A stretch of 7,895 nt of DNA from Treponema sp. (lineage in GTDB: Bacteria; Spirochaetota; Spirochaetia; Treponematales; Breznakiellaceae), in NCBI GenBank assembly GCA_031268125.1, contig JAIRXT010000272.1, positions 1-7,895 of the forward strand, written 5' to 3'. This document shows positions 4,417-7,895 of this stretch, piece by piece (the first letter of the stretch is position 1; each line of letters starts with the position of its first letter). The notes under the pieces are model-generated. The model had not been told where the DNA came from. It worked only from the letters and a program-made list of their open reading frames with translations, and did no database searches. Made by a program: the position numbers and the translations under genes.

Positions 4417-6237
4417 GTGAAAAAGTCTTTTTTTGTCCGTTTTCTGGGCCTTCTGGGGCTCTATAGCCTGATATTTGTAACGATTGTAAGCATACAGTTT
4501 GTAAAAAGGGGAACCTTTTCTGTACGGACGCATAACCTGCTGGTGGAAGGCCAGTACCGGACACCTGAGGAGGGGGAAGTTATTCCCTCTGCGGGGGCCT
4601 ACCCCGTAAGCGGGGACTTAAGTGTCTTCTACAAGGGCTTTGAGTTCCCCCTTTCCGGTGATTCCCCGCCTTCCCCGGACCGGGAGGATACGCTGTACCT
4701 TCTGGATGAAACGGGCGGCCGTCAATCCTGTTTTGCCCGGTACGCGGTTGTAGAAGATGCGGGGGTTCGTGTTTATCTTTCCGGCGGGGCGGAGCTTTTT
4801 TTCACCGCCGTTGGGGAGGAAATGGAAATTTCCGGGAATTTTTATGAGGATATGTTTACGGGCCTGGAAATTCCCTACCGTGTTCTTAAAAATTCCCGCC
4901 GGCGGACTTCGGAATCCGGACAGTTTTTCGTTTCTGCCGATGGCCGCGGGTACAGCTTTAACCAGGCCGTACCGGAAGACCGCAATGTGCTGATTTTGCT
5001 GCGGGACGGCCCTCCCATTTCTTGCGGCCCCGTGGGGGAGGAGGGGGAATGGAGGGCCGAGGATTATGTTACCGCAGAAGGGAGAGACGCCGAAACCTAC
5101 CAAAAAGCCCTGGCCCGCTGGACGGACAGAAACTACGACCTCTGGGGCCGGATTATTCCCTCCCGTAACGATGAAGATCTGGTCATTGCCTACGGGGGGG
5201 AAGCCCTGCTCCGGGGTACGTTCAGGGGGGCCCTTGCGCCGGCGTCCCGGGTTTTTACTTCCGGCTCAAGGCAGGCCTATGAATCTTCTGTGTACGCGGG
5301 CGGCATGTCTGCGGCTTACCAGGGTTTGGCAGCGGAGGAAGCGGAACGGCTGGCCCGTATTACCCGCCGCCTTGACGAAAGATCGCCGGATTTTCTTTTG
5401 GAGGATCATGTTGTTGAATTTTTGGCTGTCCGGGGCCAGGAAGATCTGCTGAACCGGGGGATTGCCCTGATCCGTACCGTGGATACCCCGAGCCTGGCGC
5501 AGATTCCGGGCCTGTTGGAGGCCCAGGTAGAGTTAACGCGCTACAGGCCGCAGGCCCTTGAGGGGCTGTCCCCGGCCGCCCTGCGGGAGGATGTTCTTTC
5601 AAAATTCATCAAACGGCCGGTCCTGGAGGAATTCCAGTCCAGGGACCTGGTCCTGGCCTTTGAGGAAGACTATGCCGATATGGAGTTGAACCTAAGACTG
5701 GGAAAGGCCCTGGCCGAATGGGGTGAAACCGGGGGCCGAGAACCCTGGGGGGCTATAGGACGCTCCATTGTCCTTTCAGTCTTGTCCCTGGAAGACGGGG
5801 AGGGGCGGGTTGTTTCCAGTCTGAACATGAACGGCCAGGCTCCGCCGGGAGAAAACCTTGTGTATATCAGCGCCGCACGGCTCTACCGGATTCTGGAGAT
5901 TGGGAATTATCGTCCCAAGACCCTTGCCGTCGGTTCCCCCGGTTCCGGCATGTGGGCGTGGACAGCTTCGCCGGGTATCCAGCTTAACCGGGAAGGCCAG
6001 GTTTTGGATATTGCCGTAAGTTTCCCCGTGGGGGAGAGCCACTACATGCTTATCCGGGGAATTGGCCCCTTTTACCGGCTGCAGTTTTACGGCATGGACT
6101 GGAGATCGGACCCCAATTTTGAGCGCTACGATTCCGCCGGCTGGGTCTACCACCCGGCGGAACGCATACTGGCCCTCAAGGTGAAGCATCGTACCGAGGT
6201 GGAGCATATCATGCTGTATTCAGGATTGACCCCTTAA
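4417..6237 (+). CDS. Membrane-anchored extracytoplasmic protein of unknown function
   Basis: A 606-residue protein I cannot assign to a characterised family. It starts with two lysines and one hydrophobic helix (about 9-29), followed by K30 R31. No lipobox cysteine or clear cleavage site is visible, so it is probably an N-in signal anchor with the bulk in the periplasm. After it comes a beta-rich acidic part (about 30-200), a helical middle (about 290-440, many Leu/Glu/Ala) and an aromatic-rich beta C-terminal part (about 470-606) with GSGMWAWTASPG, FYGMDWRSDPNFERYDSAGW and YHPAERILALKVKHR. The last part looks like the conserved domain and resembles treponemal hypothetical proteins as far as I can judge. 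Start: the GTG at 4417 is the only reasonable one, since an in-frame TAG lies at 4405-4407. It has its own promoter, so it need not be cotranscribed with the Rpn gene. Envelope or surface-associated function is a guess from topology. Confidence 0.75.
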   Translation: MKKSFFVRFLGLLGLYSLIFVTIVSIQFVKRGTFSVRTHNLLVEGQYRTPEEGEVIPSAGAYPVSGDLSVFYKGFEFPLSGDSPPSPDREDTLYLLDETGGRQSCFARYAVVEDAGVRVYLSGGAELFFTAVGEEMEISGNFYEDMFTGLEIPYRVLKNSRRRTSESGQFFVSADGRGYSFNQAVPEDRNVLILLRDGPPISCGPVGEEGEWRAEDYVTAEGRDAETYQKALARWTDRNYDLWGRIIPSRNDEDLVIAYGGEALLRGTFRGALAPASRVFTSGSRQAYESSVYAGGMSAAYQGLAAEEAERLARITRRLDERSPDFLLEDHVVEFLAVRGQEDLLNRGIALIRTVDTPSLAQIPGLLEAQVELTRYRPQALEGLSPAALREDVLSKFIKRPVLEEFQSRDLVLAFEEDYADMELNLRLGKALAEWGETGGREPWGAIGRSIVLSVLSLEDGEGRVVSSLNMNGQAPPGENLVYISAARLYRILEIGNYRPKTLAVGSPGSGMWAWTASPGIQLNREGQVLDIAVSFPVGESHYMLIRGIGPFYRLQFYGMDWRSDPNFERYDSAGWVYHPAERILALKVKHRTEVEHIMLYSGLTP

Positions 6238-6303
6238 GGCAAGGCGGGCAGACGCGCCAAAAAAAGAAATTATCAAAAAACAATGGCAAATTTATGGCCT
6301 TTC

Positions 6304-6312
6304 TGGTATAAT
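6304..6312 (+). promoter_or_regulatory. Extended -10 promoter of the glycosidase-like gene
   Basis: TGGTATAAT combines a perfect TATAAT (6307-6312) with the TGn extension. The -35 position 17 nt upstream (6284-6289, TGGCAA) is poor, which extended -10 promoters tolerate. Transcription should start near 6319, giving a leader of about 140 nt. Apart from the operator and a weaker promoter-like pair, the 222-nt gap 6238-6459 holds nothing I can name. Confidence 0.55.
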
Positions 6313-6317
6313 GACTT

Positions 6318-6332
6318 TGTAAGCGGTTTGCA
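6318..6332 (+). promoter_or_regulatory. Candidate LacI-family operator at the transcription start
   Basis: TGTAAGCGGTTTGCA is an imperfect 15-bp palindrome (five of seven pairs match) with the AA-x-CG core typical of LacI/CcpA-type operators. It fits the first 12 positions of the cre consensus TGWAANCGNTNW. It overlaps the predicted start site of the promoter at 6304-6312, a position where a bound repressor would block transcription. Sugar-responsive control of the downstream gene is inferred. Confidence 0.45.
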
Positions 6333-6396
6333 TGGTATTTTACATAGGGATAATGCGGGAATCAAAGCCCAAAGGCAGTGAATTTACAGATATAAT

Positions 6397-6425
6397 TTGA
6401 CATTTTTGGATATATAAGGTAGTTT
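6397..6425 (+). promoter_or_regulatory. Weaker second promoter candidate
   Basis: A perfect TTGACA (6397-6402) is followed after 17 nt by TAGTTT (6420-6425, three of six). It could serve as a secondary, operator-independent start for the downstream gene, but the -10 is poor. Confidence 0.2.
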
Positions 6426-6442
6426 CGAAAAGTTATCATTTC

Positions 6443-6449
6443 AAGGAGA
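6443..6449 (+). promoter_or_regulatory. Ribosome-binding site deciding a GTG start
   Basis: AAGGAGA lies 10 nt before the GTG at 6460 and supports that codon as the start; no ATG precedes the conserved N-terminus. Confidence 0.75.
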
Positions 6450-6459
6450 AAATACCGGG

Positions 6460-7884
6460 GTGACCAAGAAGGATTTCCCCAAAATCCACTTCTATGATCA
6501 GGACTTTGTTGACATTTACGACAAGACCTGGGCCTGGATACAGGATTTTTGGAACGGGAGCGCCGAACAAAACGCGGCGGACGATCATTTTTTTTCTTAC
6601 CCCGGCAGTCCGGTGGTTCTACAGATGGACGCCATCTTTTCCTCCTTTTTTTTGGTTTATTCCAACCGGATTTACCAGGCCCACCCCACCCTTGACCTGT
6701 TTTACGGCCGCCAGGAGCCCAACGGGGCGATTCGCTGCGCCTACAATATCGAAACCGGCCAGCCGGTAAGCGATCCGGAGAATCCTGAGGGGCTGGGAAT
6801 TCCGCTGTTTGCCTGGGCGGAGTTCAACCTGTACCACAAGTCGGCGAACAAGAAGCGGGTTAAGGATATTCTGCCCGTTCTGCACCGCTACACCGGCTGG
6901 ATCGACAGCATTTTCAAGCAGCCTAACGGCCTGTACCAGGTACCCCTTTCGGTAACGGGGATGATCAATTCCCCCCGGGAAGAAGCGGTGTATCCGCTGG
7001 ATTTTAACACGATGATGGCCATTAACGTGCTCTACATGTCCGCGCTGGCGGACATCCTTAACGACAAGGAATCGAGCTTTCAATACAAAAAGCAGTATTT
7101 TTCCCTTAAAGCCCGGATTAACGCGCTGATGTGGAGCGGCGAGGACGGCTTTTATTACGATATCGACAAGGATGAACGCCGGATCCCGGTTAAGACTATC
7201 GGCGGTTACTGGCCCCTTTTGGCGGAGATACCCAACGATGACAAGGCGGAACGGATCATCGCCAAGCTGCAGGACCCGCGGTATTTCGGCGCGCCCCATC
7301 CGTTCCCGTCTCTTTCGGTAAGTGAGAAGGGCTTTGACGAAAGCGGCAACGGTTACATGGGTTCCGTGTTCCCCCATCTTACCTTTATGGTGATCAAGGG
7401 GCTGGAACGGTACCAGCGCTGGGACCTGGCCCGGGAAAACGCGATCCGGCATCTCTACTTTATGCTGGATTCCATGAGCCACGACGGAAACCACCACAAG
7501 GGGAACCTGTGGGAGGCGTATCTTCCCATGAAGGAAGGCCCCGCCCGCTGGGAGGGCAAACCGGAATTCCCCCGGTCCCAGTACCTTACCTACGATGCCC
7601 TTTCCACTATTTGCTTGACCATTGAAAACATTGTGGGCCTGTTTATCTCCCTGCCCCGGAAAACCGTGGACTGGATCATCCCCAGCCTGGAGATTATGGG
7701 GGTGGAGAACCTTTCCCTTAAAAAGAACATGATCACCATTCTGTCCAACAAGAGCGGCCGGGGCTGGGAGATACACATGGAAAGCGAAAAACTTTACTAC
7801 TTTACGATAAATATCCTGGGAAAAAAGAAAAAAACCCTGCCGATCCCTTCGGGTAAGTGTTCCATGCTCATTGATAAGCTGTAG
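6460..7884 (+). CDS. Trehalase/MGH1-like glycoside hydrolase family protein, (alpha/alpha)6 barrel
   Basis: A 474-residue soluble protein without signal peptide, so probably cytoplasmic. Motifs recall the GH37/GH63/mannosylglycerate-hydrolase-like clan: GLGIPLFAWAEFNLY (111-125), TGMINSPR (166-173), YPLDFNTMMAINVLYMSALADIL (178-200), WSGEDGFYYDID (225-236), GGYWPLLAEI (248-257) and NLWEAYLP (349-356). Glu352 in LWEAY matches the position of the catalytic base of the group. The general acid is normally the Asp of a G-M-D-N-S-P-R type motif, but Ile169 stands there. The enzyme may therefore use another acid (Asp181, Glu174 or Glu175 are near), have a changed reaction, or be inactive. The last 70 or so residues form a separate, probably beta-rich end. 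Substrate cannot be read from sequence; alpha-linked disaccharides or glycosides are family-typical. The gene has its own promoter, a LacI-like operator and a good ribosome site, and stands as an independent unit. It ends 11 nt before the window edge. Confidence 0.8.
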   Translation: MTKKDFPKIHFYDQDFVDIYDKTWAWIQDFWNGSAEQNAADDHFFSYPGSPVVLQMDAIFSSFFLVYSNRIYQAHPTLDLFYGRQEPNGAIRCAYNIETGQPVSDPENPEGLGIPLFAWAEFNLYHKSANKKRVKDILPVLHRYTGWIDSIFKQPNGLYQVPLSVTGMINSPREEAVYPLDFNTMMAINVLYMSALADILNDKESSFQYKKQYFSLKARINALMWSGEDGFYYDIDKDERRIPVKTIGGYWPLLAEIPNDDKAERIIAKLQDPRYFGAPHPFPSLSVSEKGFDESGNGYMGSVFPHLTFMVIKGLERYQRWDLARENAIRHLYFMLDSMSHDGNHHKGNLWEAYLPMKEGPARWEGKPEFPRSQYLTYDALSTICLTIENIVGLFISLPRKTVDWIIPSLEIMGVENLSLKKNMITILSNKSGRGWEIHMESEKLYYFTINILGKKKKTLPIPSGKCSMLIDKL

Positions 7885-7895
7885 GATCCGGTCAT

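Noticed and set aside
6391..6396. TATAAT upstream of the glycosidase-like gene as a -10 box
   Set aside because: No acceptable -35 at 16-18 nt and no TGn extension; the copy at 6307-6312 is better.
6619..7776. 385-codon minus-strand open frame opposite the glycosidase-like gene
   Set aside because: Antisense shadow; the plus-strand frame has conserved barrel motifs throughout.
7885..7895. ATG on the minus strand at the last bases
   Set aside because: It would read back into the end of the glycosidase-like gene with no supporting signal; the remaining 11 bases are too few to call anything.

Overview
The window (G+C clearly above 50%) looks like a spirochaete chromosome, most plausibly a gut or termite-associated Treponema relative. 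That placement rests on protein style: a Uma2-family nuclease, a PD-(D/E)XK Rpn-family protein, an Eis-like GNAT with a GGQRQRY motif, and a long anchored protein reminiscent of treponemal hypotheticals. It is an inference; no ribosomal or other phylogenetic marker is present.

Layout. 1-201 (+) is the C-terminal end of a Uma2-family nuclease gene that starts before the window. On the minus strand, aroA (EPSP synthase, 2910-1588) is followed 20 nt later by an Eis-like GNAT acetyltransferase gene (1567-380), forming a likely two-gene operon. Bases 2911-3494 form a 584-nt gene-free divergent region packed with inverted repeats, a pair of near-identical direct repeats, several promoter-like sequences and a perfect 20-bp-arm palindrome. 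From there everything reads on the plus strand: an Rpn-family nuclease gene (3495-4361), a membrane-anchored extracytoplasmic protein of unknown function (4417-6237), and a cytoplasmic trehalase/MGH1-like (alpha/alpha)6-barrel glycosidase-family protein (6460-7884).

Most interesting points. (1) The Rpn gene carries a textbook Shine-Dalgarno sequence and an in-frame ATG that would yield a separate 90-residue C-terminal protein, the arrangement reported for E. coli Rpn toxins with intragenic RpnS antitoxins. (2) A perfect 20-bp inverted repeat with a 4-nt loop sits between a possible promoter and the ribosome-binding site of the Rpn gene; it could be a tiny MITE-like insertion or a regulatory hairpin. 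(3) The glycosidase-like protein has Ile where related families keep the general-acid Asp (GMINSPR in place of GMDNSPR), and its gene has a consensus extended -10 promoter with a LacI-type operator at the predicted transcription start. (4) The EPSP synthase keeps most catalytic residues but differs at the positions aligned with E. coli R100, P101 and K411.

How the genes relate: aroA is housekeeping (aromatic amino acid synthesis). Uma2 and Rpn belong to the PD-(D/E)XK superfamily and suggest accessory, mobile or defence-related DNA. The glycosidase is probably sugar-regulated. No tRNA, rRNA, CRISPR array or intact insertion sequence was seen.
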